NCBI RefSeq assembly: GCF_913055165.1
Contig: NZ_CAJXJS010000018.1
Span: forward strand, 1-64,000
Direction: 5' to 3'
DNA length: 64,000 nt
Source of the DNA: an uncultured Devosia sp.
GTDB lineage: Bacteria > Pseudomonadota > Alphaproteobacteria > Rhizobiales > Devosiaceae
The notes beneath the pieces are model-generated. The model saw only the letters and a program-made list of their open reading frames with translations, was not told where the DNA came from and did not search any database. Both the position numbers and the translations under genes were made by a program. Shown piece after piece: positions 1 through 9,746 of the stretch; within the stretch, counting starts at the first letter, position 1; every line of letters begins with the position of its first letter.

Positions 1-24
1 GGGAGGACGGTGCGGCGTAGGCCG

Positions 25-2040
25 TTACACGGCCTGCTCGAAGTTCCCATACATGATGGGCATCAGGCCAACCATGGACTTGAAACGGTCCCAGGACTTG
101 CGCTCGGGCAGGGTCCAGCCGGCTTCGGCGATGGCGGAGAGGCGGGGGAAGACCAGGCGGTCGAAGATGGCGCGGTCGGTCATCGATTCCGACCAGATGC
201 AGCTCTGGATGCCCTTCAAATGCTTGAGCCCCTGTTCGGAAAAACCGGCGCGGGCTTCGAATTCGTAAGTTTCCTGGGGACCGGACCAGCCGGCCCAGCC
301 AGCGCCGGGTTCGGCCCAGCTCACGCCATTGGCCATGTCGAGATAATAGCGCTGGCCGGGCGAGACGACGATGTCGAAGCCACGTTCGGCCAAGGCCGCG
401 TTGATCTCCACATTGCGCCAGCCGATGACATAGGACTTGGTCTTGTCGACGGCATCGCCATGGGCCGCCTCCTCCCAGCCGCCGGTAATGGCGCCCTTGG
501 ACGCAATATACTTGTGCACACGCTTGATGAACTCGGCTTGGAGTATCGCGGTGGGCGAGCCCTCAATCTCGTCGGCGCCGTGGTGATTGCCGAGCTGGTT
601 GAACTGGGCCTCGTGCTTCTTCCGCATGGCGGGACCCGCCAACTTTTCGAGCATGTCGAGGGCCAGCGGCGAGCCGGACCAGGCGGCCAGCGGCACTTCG
701 TCGGCACCGAGATGGAAAATGCCCGCGGGGAAGAGTTCCAGGGTCTCGTCGATGACCGTCTCGATGAACTTGTAGACCGGCTCGTGCGCAGGGTTGAGGC
801 TGTTATTGGGGAAGCCCTGGACCGACTGGTATTCGCCCTTTTCATCGGGGTCGCGCAATTCGGGCAGCGCCTGCAGCGCGGCATAGAAATGGCCCGGCAT
901 GTCGATTTCGGGGATGACGGCAATGCCGAGATCATCGGCCAGGGCGACGATCTCGCGCACGGTCTGCTTGCTGTAGTAGCCGCCGGTCGGCTGCGGACCG
1001 GAGCCGAGCAGCGGCGGCAGGGCCTTGCCGTGACCGCGCCATGCCGCGATTTCGGTCAATGCGGGATAGGCCTCGATTTCCAGGCGCCAGGCTTCGTCCT
1101 CGGTCAGGTGCCAGTGGAACTTGTTCATCTTGTTCCAGGCCATGATGCGGATGAGGCGGCTGACCTCGGCGGCGGTATAGAACTGGCGCGCGACGTCGAG
1201 ATGGCTGCCGCGGAAACCAAAGCCGGGTTCGTCCTTGATCGTGCCGGAGGTGGGGAAGAGGAAGGTTGAAGGGTATTGCTTCGCCCCGCGCAGCATGTGC
1301 CCCAGGGTCACCAAGCCATAGAACATGCCCTGACGCGTGGTAGCGGAAACCGTGGCGCTGTCGTCGGCAAAGGCGATTTCGTAGGCTTCGTCGCCGAGGC
1401 CCGCTTTCTCGACCACATGGACCGGCATGCCGGCTTCGGCGGCGGGACGCACGATGGCTTCCACCGGGAAGAGCTCGGCGGTGAGATCGGCGAAGGCCTT
1501 GGCGGCGCGAGTGGCAAGATCGCCCTCGGGCTTGAGGTCAAGACCGGGCGGAGCGATGCGGCTGCCGGCGGCGTCGACATGCCTGGGCCAGGGAATGATC
1601 GAATAGGGTGCGGGGGCCTTTGCCGGGACCGGGAATTTCATCGTGCCCTTGAGGAGGGGTGAATTGTGGCCCTTGCCCTGTGTCGGGGCCGTCGGCACGG
1701 CGATGATCTCGCCACCTTCGAGCACCACATAGGCGGAATTGGCGCCGTCGCTCCAGTGCCGGAGGCCATAGGAAAGGCCCCGTGCGGTCGCCGTCCAGGT
1801 CTCGCCGGGCTGCAGCACGAAGCCATCGAGTGGGGCGATGAGGGTGTGATTGGAGAGACGCTTCAGGAGCTTGCCGTTTTCAAGCGTGGCATGGGGATCG
1901 ATGCGGGCGGGACCAGAAAAGCCGAGCTGAAAATTGGTGACAGGTGTGTCACCTGTGTTGGTCAACTCGAGGCCATAGCCAAGCGGCTCGCTATCGGTCG
2001 CAGGAGACCATGTGGTGGCGAGGGAAAATGATTTGGTCAT
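25..2040 (-). CDS. GH20 family beta-N-acetylhexosaminidase
   Basis: Predicted exo-hydrolase that removes terminal N-acetylglucosamine or N-acetylgalactosamine from oligosaccharides. The 671-residue product has the GH20 catalytic signature HLGADE near residue 440-445, where the adjacent Asp-Glu pair polarises the acetamido group and acts as acid/base. A GH20b-like N-terminal domain comes first. The start at 2040 (MTKSF) is chosen because the open frame upstream is short and low quality. No signal peptide is seen, so it probably works in the cytoplasm on imported oligosaccharides. It is the last gene of the minus-strand ABC operon and lies behind the RpiR regulator, which supports an amino-sugar role. 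The exact substrate is not determinable. Confidence 0.9.
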   Translation of the reverse strand: MTKSFSLATTWSPATDSEPLGYGLELTNTGDTPVTNFQLGFSGPARIDPHATLENGKLLKRLSNHTLIAPLDGFVLQPGETWTATARGLSYGLRHWSDGANSAYVVLEGGEIIAVPTAPTQGKGHNSPLLKGTMKFPVPAKAPAPYSIIPWPRHVDAAGSRIAPPGLDLKPEGDLATRAAKAFADLTAELFPVEAIVRPAAEAGMPVHVVEKAGLGDEAYEIAFADDSATVSATTRQGMFYGLVTLGHMLRGAKQYPSTFLFPTSGTIKDEPGFGFRGSHLDVARQFYTAAEVSRLIRIMAWNKMNKFHWHLTEDEAWRLEIEAYPALTEIAAWRGHGKALPPLLGSGPQPTGGYYSKQTVREIVALADDLGIAVIPEIDMPGHFYAALQALPELRDPDEKGEYQSVQGFPNNSLNPAHEPVYKFIETVIDETLELFPAGIFHLGADEVPLAAWSGSPLALDMLEKLAGPAMRKKHEAQFNQLGNHHGADEIEGSPTAILQAEFIKRVHKYIASKGAITGGWEEAAHGDAVDKTKSYVIGWRNVEINAALAERGFDIVVSPGQRYYLDMANGVSWAEPGAGWAGWSGPQETYEFEARAGFSEQGLKHLKGIQSCIWSESMTDRAIFDRLVFPRLSAIAEAGWTLPERKSWDRFKSMVGLMPIMYGNFEQAV

Positions 2041-2097
2041 TGGAAAATTCCTACAAAAATCGAAACAGTCTGCGACGCTGCCGGGGCATCGCACGGC

Positions 2098-2120
2098 ACC
2101 CTCCCCCTAGCGGGGAGGGT
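2098..2120. repeat. Intergenic CT-rich palindrome
   Basis: A perfect 9-bp stem (ACCCTCCCC / GGGGAGGGT) with a 5-base loop, in the gap between the RpiR gene and the GH20 gene. It belongs to a family of similar C-rich/G-rich palindromes seen at several gene borders in this window (12394, 12487, 13384, 14733-14863, 17742, 26584). There is no U-run, so it is more likely an RNA-stabilising or REP-like element than a classical terminator. Confidence 0.6.
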
Positions 2121-2171
2121 TGGGGAGGTGTGTCATCCAGTGCGCCGGAGCATCCGCGAAAGCACGAGGCA

Positions 2172-3038
2172 TCAATCCCCCAGCGGCTGGGCGTCGTCGC
2201 CATCGCGGTTGACGACGAGCTGGTGCTTGATGCGGCGCATGCTGGCGACGGCGGAGGGGCCGAGGCGGGTGGCAACGGTCTGGGCCAAGACGTCGACGGT
2301 GGCGAGAAAGGCATAGCGGCCCGGCGTGGGACGCAGGATATCGGTGTTCTCATGCCAGTTGACCGGCAGCAGGATATCGGCCTGGGCGGACACAATGGAA
2401 CCGGAACGGGTGGCCACGACGCGCGTGAGACCATATTCACCGGCGACAGTGAGGGTCTTGGCCAATTGGGCATTGTTGCCCGACAGCGAGAAGCCGATGA
2501 TGACGGTACCGGCCGGCGCGGCGGCCACACGCATCAGCTGGAGCTGATGGTCGTCGGTGGAAGCAACCCTGAGCCCGAGGCGGAACAGGCGGGTTTCGAT
2601 CTCGCCGGCCATCATCGAGGAGGCGCCGCCCGAGCCGAAGGCCAGGACATAGTTCGACTTGACGATGCTTTCCGCGGCCCGCTCGACGGCATTGAAATCG
2701 AGCTGTTCGAAGGTTTCGTAGATGATGGACTGGATGCCATTGACCACGCCCTGGGCGATTTCGGGCACGCTGGTCGGTCCGGCCTTGGGCGCGAAATAGC
2801 GCTGGCCGACAAAGCGGGACTGGGCCAGCCGCACCTTGAAATCGGCATAGCTGTCACAGCCCAGGCGCCGGCAGAAGCGGGTGACCGTGGGCGGCGAGAC
2901 TTCTGCCTCTGCGGCCAGATCGACAATGCTCATCTTGAGCACGCTATCGACATCGGCCAACACGATCTCGGTCAGGGCCCGCTCGGAGCGCGTGAAGGCG
3001 TCTTTCTCGGTCTGCAACAGCCCCACTATGTCCAGCAT
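2172..3038 (-). CDS. MurR/RpiR family transcriptional regulator
   Basis: A 288-residue regulator with an N-terminal RpiR-type helix-turn-helix (about residues 1-77, including EAEVSPPTVTRFCRRLG) and a C-terminal SIS phosphosugar-binding domain (about 120-260, with the SGGASSMMAGEIETRLFRLG stretch). Members of this family sense phosphorylated sugars or amino sugars. It sits inside the operon between the transporter ATPase and the hexosaminidase, so it probably controls this operon in response to a phosphorylated amino sugar. Its effector and whether it represses or activates cannot be read from the sequence. Confidence 0.9.
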   Translation of the reverse strand: MLDIVGLLQTEKDAFTRSERALTEIVLADVDSVLKMSIVDLAAEAEVSPPTVTRFCRRLGCDSYADFKVRLAQSRFVGQRYFAPKAGPTSVPEIAQGVVNGIQSIIYETFEQLDFNAVERAAESIVKSNYVLAFGSGGASSMMAGEIETRLFRLGLRVASTDDHQLQLMRVAAAPAGTVIIGFSLSGNNAQLAKTLTVAGEYGLTRVVATRSGSIVSAQADILLPVNWHENTDILRPTPGRYAFLATVDVLAQTVATRLGPSAVASMRRIKHQLVVNRDGDDAQPLGD

Positions 3039-3067
3039 CGCGCGTCCCCTCGATCTGCCCGACTGGT

Positions 3068-4144
<1,077 letters not shown>

Positions 4145-4218
4145 GGTTCGCGTCTCCGGGCACGGGGAATCTTTGGATTGAGCGCCGCCGCCAAAGGCGG
4201 CGGCGCCAGGTCAGTCGC

Positions 4219-4370
4219 GCCATTCGAGCACAGCTCTCATGGCCTTCTCGCCTCAGATCGATCCACCGGATCGATCTGCCCCAAGGGACGGCTTTGCCAT
4301 TCGAGCACAGCTCTCATGGCCTTCTCGCCTCAGATCGATCCACCGGATCGATCTGCCCCAAGGGACGGCT
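4219..4370. repeat. Tandem 75-bp duplication with a strong hairpin in each copy
   Basis: Two near-identical 75-base copies (4219-4293 and 4296-4370, period 77). Each contains a perfect 10-bp stem AGATCGATCC / GGATCGATCT around a 3-base loop. The repeat lies directly downstream of the binding-protein stop codon and upstream of the ATPase gene. The position suits mRNA stabilisation or partial termination that would give more binding protein than transporter. That role is inferred. Confidence 0.85.
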
Positions 4371-4375
4371 CGAAG

Positions 4376-5596
4376 TTACTTGTACTGCTCGAGTTCGCTA
4401 GCGGCCTTTTCGAGGGCAGCCTGGGGCTCGGCAGCGCCGGTGACAACCGACTGAACCATCTCGATCATGACGTTCTGCAGACCGATATAGTCGGTGAACA
4501 GCGGCTCGGGACCACCGAACTCGATGCCGTCCAGGAACGGCTTCCAGTAGGGAGCTTCCTCGACCAGTTCAGAGGTCTGCGGTTCGAGCGGACGCAGCGG
4601 GGTCAGGCCCTGGGCCATTTCGGCGGCCCACTGGCGTTCCGGTGCGGTGATGAACTTGGCGAGGCTAATGGCCTGCTCCTCAACACCGGTGCCCTTGAAG
4701 ACAGCCAGCGAGTCGGTGATCAGCAGGGTGCCGGGACCCTTGGCATCCGGACCGAGCGGCAGCGGAGCGACGCCCCAGTTCATGCCGGCTTCCTCGGCGC
4801 GCAGGGCTGCACCGACCGAGGCTTCGATCATGGCAACGCCACCGTCGAGCCAGATGGCACGCACTTCGTTCTGCTCGTAAGCGGTCGGGCCTTCTTCCGA
4901 ATAGGGGATGATGTCATCCAGAGCGGTCAGGGCAGCCAGCACCTGCGGCGAGTTGAGCGTGATATTGCCGTCGGCGTCGATCACCAGGCCGTCATTGGTG
5001 TAAACCCAATGGAGGAACTGGTGCATGGTGTTGTCGAAGGTCTTGGCGACAGCGCCATAGCCGGCAGCGTCGGTGTTCTCGGTGACCTGCTTGGCGAAAG
5101 CGATCTTTTCTTCCCAGGTCTTGGGCGGGGTGTCCGGATCAAGACCGGCTTCCTCGAACAGGTCCTTGTTCCAGAACAGGGCTTTGGTCGAGAAAGCGAC
5201 CGGCACGCCCCACTGGGTGCCGTCGAACGTCACGGTCTCGGGAACGAAATTGTAGTAGGACGCCTTTTCCTCATCGGTCATGGGAACGGGAACGATCAGA
5301 TCGTTCATGGCGAACTGCTTGAGCGTGCGCGAGCCGACATAGGCCAGGGCAACCGGCGTGCCGGCAGCGGCGAGCGTGGTCACCTTGTCCTGGCACTGGC
5401 CCCAGCCCACCACTTCGGGCACGACCTTGTAGCCCGGGTTCTCGGCTTCCCACTCGGCGAAGTAGTCAGCATAGCCGGCGGTCAGCGAGTCACCACAGTT
5501 GATAAAGGTAATTTCCTTGTCCTGGGCATAGGCTGCCGGCGCGGCGCCGGCCAGGGCCAGCATCGACACGGTCATCAAACCGATTGTCTTTTTCAC
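4376..5596 (-). CDS. Extracellular sugar-binding protein (family 1)
   Basis: A 406-residue periplasmic binding protein of a CUT1 ABC importer. It has an N-terminal signal peptide with a Lys-Lys start and a hydrophobic core ending in AYAQ (cleavage after about residue 24). The mature part is a family 1 solute-binding fold (WGQCQDKVTTLAAAGTPVAL; SSVGAALRAEEAG-like loops). The start is GTG at 5596, preceded by a GGGAGA ribosome site. It is encoded after the two permeases and before the hairpin repeat at 4219-4370. Its ligand is unknown; with GH20 and RpiR neighbours an amino-sugar oligosaccharide is likely. Confidence 0.92.
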   Translation of the reverse strand: MKKTIGLMTVSMLALAGAAPAAYAQDKEITFINCGDSLTAGYADYFAEWEAENPGYKVVPEVVGWGQCQDKVTTLAAAGTPVALAYVGSRTLKQFAMNDLIVPVPMTDEEKASYYNFVPETVTFDGTQWGVPVAFSTKALFWNKDLFEEAGLDPDTPPKTWEEKIAFAKQVTENTDAAGYGAVAKTFDNTMHQFLHWVYTNDGLVIDADGNITLNSPQVLAALTALDDIIPYSEEGPTAYEQNEVRAIWLDGGVAMIEASVGAALRAEEAGMNWGVAPLPLGPDAKGPGTLLITDSLAVFKGTGVEEQAISLAKFITAPERQWAAEMAQGLTPLRPLEPQTSELVEEAPYWKPFLDGIEFGGPEPLFTDYIGLQNVMIEMVQSVVTGAAEPQAALEKAASELEQYK

Positions 5597-5726
5597 TTGG
5601 TAGTCTCCCTTGATTGCGGGCCCCTCGGCCCTTTGTGGAACCGCTTGGTGTCTGCGTGAGACGCCTGGCGAGTTCCAAACTCCTTGTTGATTGCGCGGCC
5701 GCCCGCGTGAGAAGGCGGCCGTGCTC

Positions 5727-6674
5727 CTATTGCTTCACGGCACCGGCGGTCAGACCGGCGACGAGGTAGCGCTGCAGGAACACGATGACGATCATGACCG
5801 GCAGGATTCCGACGAAAGAGGCCGCCATCAGCTCGTTCCAGACCACTTCCTGCTTGCCGAAGAAGGCGAAGAGGCCGATCGGCAGCGGCATGAACTCGGT
5901 CTTGGAGTTGAAGGTCAGCGCGAAGATGAACTGCTGGGCGTAGGCGCCAATGAACGTCATGATGGCGACCACGACGATGCCCGGCATGGCCAGCGGCAGG
6001 ATGACCCGGCGCAGGGTATAGAGACGCGAGGCCCCGTCGACCCAGGCGGCCTCATCCAGCTCGCGGGGAATGCGCATCATATAGGTGCGCAGCAGCCAGA
6101 CCGAGGAGGGAATGAGGAAGGCCGCGCCCGGCACGATCATGGCCCAATAGGTATTGAGCAGGCCCATGGTGCGCATCAACCGGAACAGCGGGATCAGGAG
6201 CACGGCGCCCGAGAACATGTTGACCGCGAGGAACCCGGCCAGCATCAGGCCGGCGCCGGCGAAGTTGAACCGGGCGAAGGCATAGGCTGCCGGCACGACC
6301 ACGGCGACCACGATCAGCGTCACCACGGTGGAGATGAAGAAGGAATTGAAGATGTGCATGCCCAGCATGGGGACCGAGGTCCACATGTTGATATAGGCAT
6401 CGAATGAGCCGTTCTCGGGAATGAAGCTGTAGGGCGTCGAAAAGAGCTGCGCGAGCGGCTTCAATGAGACCAGGAAGCCTTCGATGAAGGGGGCCAGCAC
6501 GAAGAACAGGAAGACGAAGAGGCCGGCATAGAGGGCCGCGACTTCGTACCACTTGTAGCGGTCGATCATCGGGCGGGAGGCAGACCAGAGGCCGCGGCGG
6601 GCTTTGGCCTGGGGCTTGACGCTGGCCTTGCTGTCGGCCGCGGCGACTTCGGTGGAACGGGCGACGTCGCTCAT
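5727..6674 (-). CDS. Carbohydrate ABC transporter permease (MalG type)
   Basis: A 315-residue inner-membrane permease with about six membrane spans. The EAA loop is seen around LDEAAWVDGASRLYTLRRVILPLAMPG, which docks to the ATPase. The start at 6674 (MSDVARSTEV) is chosen because its ATGA overlaps the stop of the upstream permease by 4 bases; the longer frame is an artefact. The first 45 residues are Ala/Lys-rich and cytoplasmic. It pairs with the product of 6671-7558. Confidence 0.92.
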   Translation of the reverse strand: MSDVARSTEVAAADSKASVKPQAKARRGLWSASRPMIDRYKWYEVAALYAGLFVFLFFVLAPFIEGFLVSLKPLAQLFSTPYSFIPENGSFDAYINMWTSVPMLGMHIFNSFFISTVVTLIVVAVVVPAAYAFARFNFAGAGLMLAGFLAVNMFSGAVLLIPLFRLMRTMGLLNTYWAMIVPGAAFLIPSSVWLLRTYMMRIPRELDEAAWVDGASRLYTLRRVILPLAMPGIVVVAIMTFIGAYAQQFIFALTFNSKTEFMPLPIGLFAFFGKQEVVWNELMAASFVGILPVMIVIVFLQRYLVAGLTAGAVKQ

Positions 6675-7558
6675 TTGGCTTCTCCCTGCTGCAGCTTGCG
6701 GACGGCGCGGAAGTAGACGATGCAGAACATGGTCACGAAGATGGAGATGACCACCGCGCGCGCGGCACCCTCGCCGTATTTCCGGGAGCCCATGGCCGTC
6801 TTGTAGGTGTCGATGATCATGGTGGTGGTCGAGCCGGACGGACCGCCCTGGGTAAGGATCCAGATGATGTCGAAGGAATTGAAGGTGGCGATGAGCGAAA
6901 GCAGGCTCATGGTGATGATGGCCGGCACCATCAACGGCAGGGTGATGCGGCGGAAGCGATAGAAGCGGCCGGCACCATCGGTCCAGGCGGCCTCGTGCAG
7001 GTCCCGCGGGATCGACTGCATGGCAGCCAGGAAGTAGATCGTGACCATGGGCACCCCGATCCACACATCGGTGACGATCGTGGCCCAGAAGGCGGTCTCG
7101 CCATAGGCCAGCCAGGCGACCGGCCCACTGATGATGCCAAAGTTCTGCAACAGGCCCGAGATCATCCCGAACTGGCCATTATACATCCAGCCCCACATGA
7201 AGATGCCGATGGCCATGGGCACGATCCAGGGCGGCATGGTGAGAATGCGGAACAGGGCCTGGCCGGGAATGGCGGCATTGAGCAGCACGGCGCCGCACAT
7301 GCCGATGACCATCTTCAGAGAAACCGAAAAGAACGTCCAGATGAAGGTGCGGATGATGACTTCAGTGAAGTTACCCGCGCCAAAGATGCGCTCGTAATTG
7401 GCCCAGCCGACAAAATCATAGCCGGGACGCAGGGAGGCGTTGGTAAAGGAGAGAATGATGGTATCGACCAGCGGGTAGGCCACGATGGTCAGGATATAGA
7501 TCAGTGCCGGAGCCAGCAGGGCGAGGGCGAAGAGGGTGGCGCTTCTGGTGCTGGTCAT
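6671..7558 (-). CDS. Carbohydrate ABC transporter permease (MalF type)
   Basis: A 295-residue permease with about six membrane helices and a clear EAA loop (LHEAAWTDGAGRFYRFRRIT). Length and motif fit the MalF/UgpA partner of CUT1 sugar importers. It starts 12 bases after the oxidoreductase gene and overlaps the next permease by 4 bases, showing translational coupling. Confidence 0.92.
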   Translation of the reverse strand: MTSTRSATLFALALLAPALIYILTIVAYPLVDTIILSFTNASLRPGYDFVGWANYERIFGAGNFTEVIIRTFIWTFFSVSLKMVIGMCGAVLLNAAIPGQALFRILTMPPWIVPMAIGIFMWGWMYNGQFGMISGLLQNFGIISGPVAWLAYGETAFWATIVTDVWIGVPMVTIYFLAAMQSIPRDLHEAAWTDGAGRFYRFRRITLPLMVPAIITMSLLSLIATFNSFDIIWILTQGGPSGSTTTMIIDTYKTAMGSRKYGEGAARAVVISIFVTMFCIVYFRAVRKLQQGEAK

Positions 7559-7570
7559 CGGCGTTTCTCC

Positions 7571-8725
7571 TCAGTGCCCACGGCCCAGGGCGGCATCGAA
7601 ACGCTGCCAGATGGGGGTCATGTCGATGACCGACTTGGTGCGCATGGCCTCATCCATGGAAAGGGCCAGAAGACCCGCCTCCAGGGCATCGGTGACCGAG
7701 ACGGGCAGCGGCGCCCCATCCATGACATGCTTCAAAATATCCTCGGCCATCTGCTCGTCGGCCCCGTAGTGCTGGCTGAGTTCGGAGACCTGATAGGTCT
7801 TGTCCTCAAGCCGGTCCGAGGTGCGGGCGTCGGTGACCTTGAAGTAGTTGCGGATAAAGTCGCCCTCGGCCATGCCGCGAGTGCCGATGACAGCAAAGCG
7901 ACGGAAGTCGTCGGGAACGTTCATATTAGTGTGGAAGGTCAGCGCAGCGCCATTGTCGTACTGGACCAGTGCCGACTGGAAATCGATGATGTCGCCATCG
8001 CTGTCAAAGACCTTGTCCGACCCCATCCAGCCGGACGGCTTGCGGTGATAGACGTTGAGATCGTTGGCGCCACTGTCTTGCGGCGCATTTTCGGGCGTGA
8101 AGCTCTTGCGCCCACCAAAGCTGGCAACAAAGCGCGGGCGGCAACCCATGACGCCATTGTAAAGATCGAGGTCATGGCAGCACTTTTCGAGCATGAAGCT
8201 GCCCGAATATTGCTGGTAGCGGCGCCAATCGCGCATGAAGAAGGCACCGTGATACGGCGGAATGGTCTCGGACGCCTCGATGGAGGTGACGTCGCCCAGC
8301 TTGCCTTCGGCCTGCGCTTTCCTGAGATCGACATAAAGCGGCGCATAGCGCAGCACGAGACCGACCATGACATTGTCCGAGCCGTATTTGCCGACCAGCC
8401 CGGCCAGGGCCATGGTGTCCTCGACCGAGGTCACCACCGGCTTTTCGGCAAAGATCTTCATGCCGCGCTCAAGGCCGATGCGGATATGTTCGAGATGGAG
8501 GTGGTTTGGCGAGCCGACCATGAGCAGATCGAGATTGGCGCTATCGATCATCTGCTCGAGGCTGTCATAGGCCTGGCCGACCGAAACGCCATGCTCGGTT
8601 GCATAGGGAAGGCCCGCCGGAGCCGGGTCCACATAGCCGACGATCTCGAAATCGTCCCGCGCGGCGGAAAAGACCCGCGCCAGATAACCCAGACGATAGC
8701 CGAGGCCAATAATGCCTACCCGCAT
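7571..8725 (-). CDS. Gfo/Idh/MocA family oxidoreductase
   Basis: A 384-residue NAD(P)-dependent dehydrogenase. The N-terminal Rossmann motif VGIIGLGYRLG and the family hallmark FAEKPVVTS (about residue 93-101) are visible, followed by the alpha/beta substrate domain. It is the first gene of the transporter operon, so it probably oxidises or epimerises the imported sugar. Family members act on inositols, glucose-type sugars or N-acetyl sugars; the substrate here is open. Confidence 0.9.
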   Translation of the reverse strand: MRVGIIGLGYRLGYLARVFSAARDDFEIVGYVDPAPAGLPYATEHGVSVGQAYDSLEQMIDSANLDLLMVGSPNHLHLEHIRIGLERGMKIFAEKPVVTSVEDTMALAGLVGKYGSDNVMVGLVLRYAPLYVDLRKAQAEGKLGDVTSIEASETIPPYHGAFFMRDWRRYQQYSGSFMLEKCCHDLDLYNGVMGCRPRFVASFGGRKSFTPENAPQDSGANDLNVYHRKPSGWMGSDKVFDSDGDIIDFQSALVQYDNGAALTFHTNMNVPDDFRRFAVIGTRGMAEGDFIRNYFKVTDARTSDRLEDKTYQVSELSQHYGADEQMAEDILKHVMDGAPLPVSVTDALEAGLLALSMDEAMRTKSVIDMTPIWQRFDAALGRGH

Positions 8726-9088
8726 CCCTTGACGTTCCCTTGTTGCAGTCCCCCGACCTCTTGTGGATCGGCGTCGTTCGTGTAAACGATTTTCAAGACT
8801 AGTCGTGTTCCTTACACAATGTCAACACAGATTCGACGCCAATACAATACCAATTTAAGCCACCCCTGCAGATTGCTCAAACCGCTGGCAGTTTGCCGTA
8901 TTTCTAAGCGTTTTTGGGGTCTTTCTGAGCGGCTAGGGTGTGGACAAACCGCCAAAATGGGCGCAGCATGTCGCAATTGGTATCCATGTGGCCTCTTTCA
9001 TGAGGTGACCCCCACATGACGCAAGTGAAAATTTAAAACAGAAATCGTCGCACGCAGACAGGCGTGTCATTTCACGGCAGAGACGCAG
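8726..9088. other. Divergent intergenic region
   Basis: A 363-base non-coding stretch between the minus-strand transporter operon and the plus-strand NTF2-like gene. It must hold the operon promoter. Visible elements are GTGTAA at 8780-8785 facing TTACAC at 8812-8817 and the 8-base palindrome GACTAGTC between them. These could be part of a repressor site, but the spacing is wide and the call is weak. Confidence 0.4.
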
Positions 9089-9577
9089 ATGAGCCTTTCG
9101 ACAAATCCGTTCCCCAACGATCCGGACCGTTCCGCGATCTGGACCATGCTGGTGCCGCGCGACATCGCGGCCTATGTGCAGGCCGACTGGTCGATGGTGG
9201 AAGATGACTTCGTTGCCAGTGATTTCATGGGCATCAATGGCAATCGCAGCGACAATCCCGATGGCTGGACCATCAGCTTCCCCACGCTTGCCGACTATCG
9301 CGACGAGTGGCTGCGCCAGGCGCATGAGGGACAGAAGACCCAATATGCCGAGGACGTGGAGACCGGCATTCACCGGGCCACCAGCCTGACCGAGATCGAG
9401 ATCAGTGGCGACCGGGCCATTGCCCACAAGAAATTCGACGGGGAGATTCGAAAGGCCGATGGCGGCGTGGATCGCCTCAACTGGCAGACGCTCTATCTCT
9501 GCCGCAAGGTCGACGGGCAGTGGAAGCTGACCGGGTTTGTTGGCTACCTGCCCTATCCGATGCCAAAGCAGGGCTGA
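9089..9577 (+). CDS. NTF2-like/SnoaL-type small protein, unknown function
   Basis: A 162-residue soluble protein. Alternating amphipathic stretches and the ending ...TLYLCRKVDGQWKLTGFVGYLPY resemble the cone-shaped NTF2-like fold (SnoaL, DUF4440 and relatives). No catalytic residues can be assigned. There is no convincing Shine-Dalgarno, so the start is tentative. It stands alone, upstream of the MFS gene and separated from it by 169 bases. Confidence 0.65.
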   Translation: MSLSTNPFPNDPDRSAIWTMLVPRDIAAYVQADWSMVEDDFVASDFMGINGNRSDNPDGWTISFPTLADYRDEWLRQAHEGQKTQYAEDVETGIHRATSLTEIEISGDRAIAHKKFDGEIRKADGGVDRLNWQTLYLCRKVDGQWKLTGFVGYLPYPMPKQG

Positions 9578-9746
9578 GGTCAGCAAGTGCACCGGCTTGG
9601 CTCCCTCCTGCCTTGTGGAGAGGGATTGAGGATGGGGGTCGGTAAGCAGAGTGCCCGTGAAGCGCCCCACCCCTGCCCTCACCATCAAGGGCAGTTAGTT
9701 GCATCGCGCTGCCGGGTGGGCCGGTGGCCATCACTTTGAGCTTTTC

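Noticed and set aside
4219-4370. Possible CRISPR or insertion element
   Set aside because: There are only two copies, with a 2-base spacer, no variable spacers, no terminal inverted repeats and no transposase.
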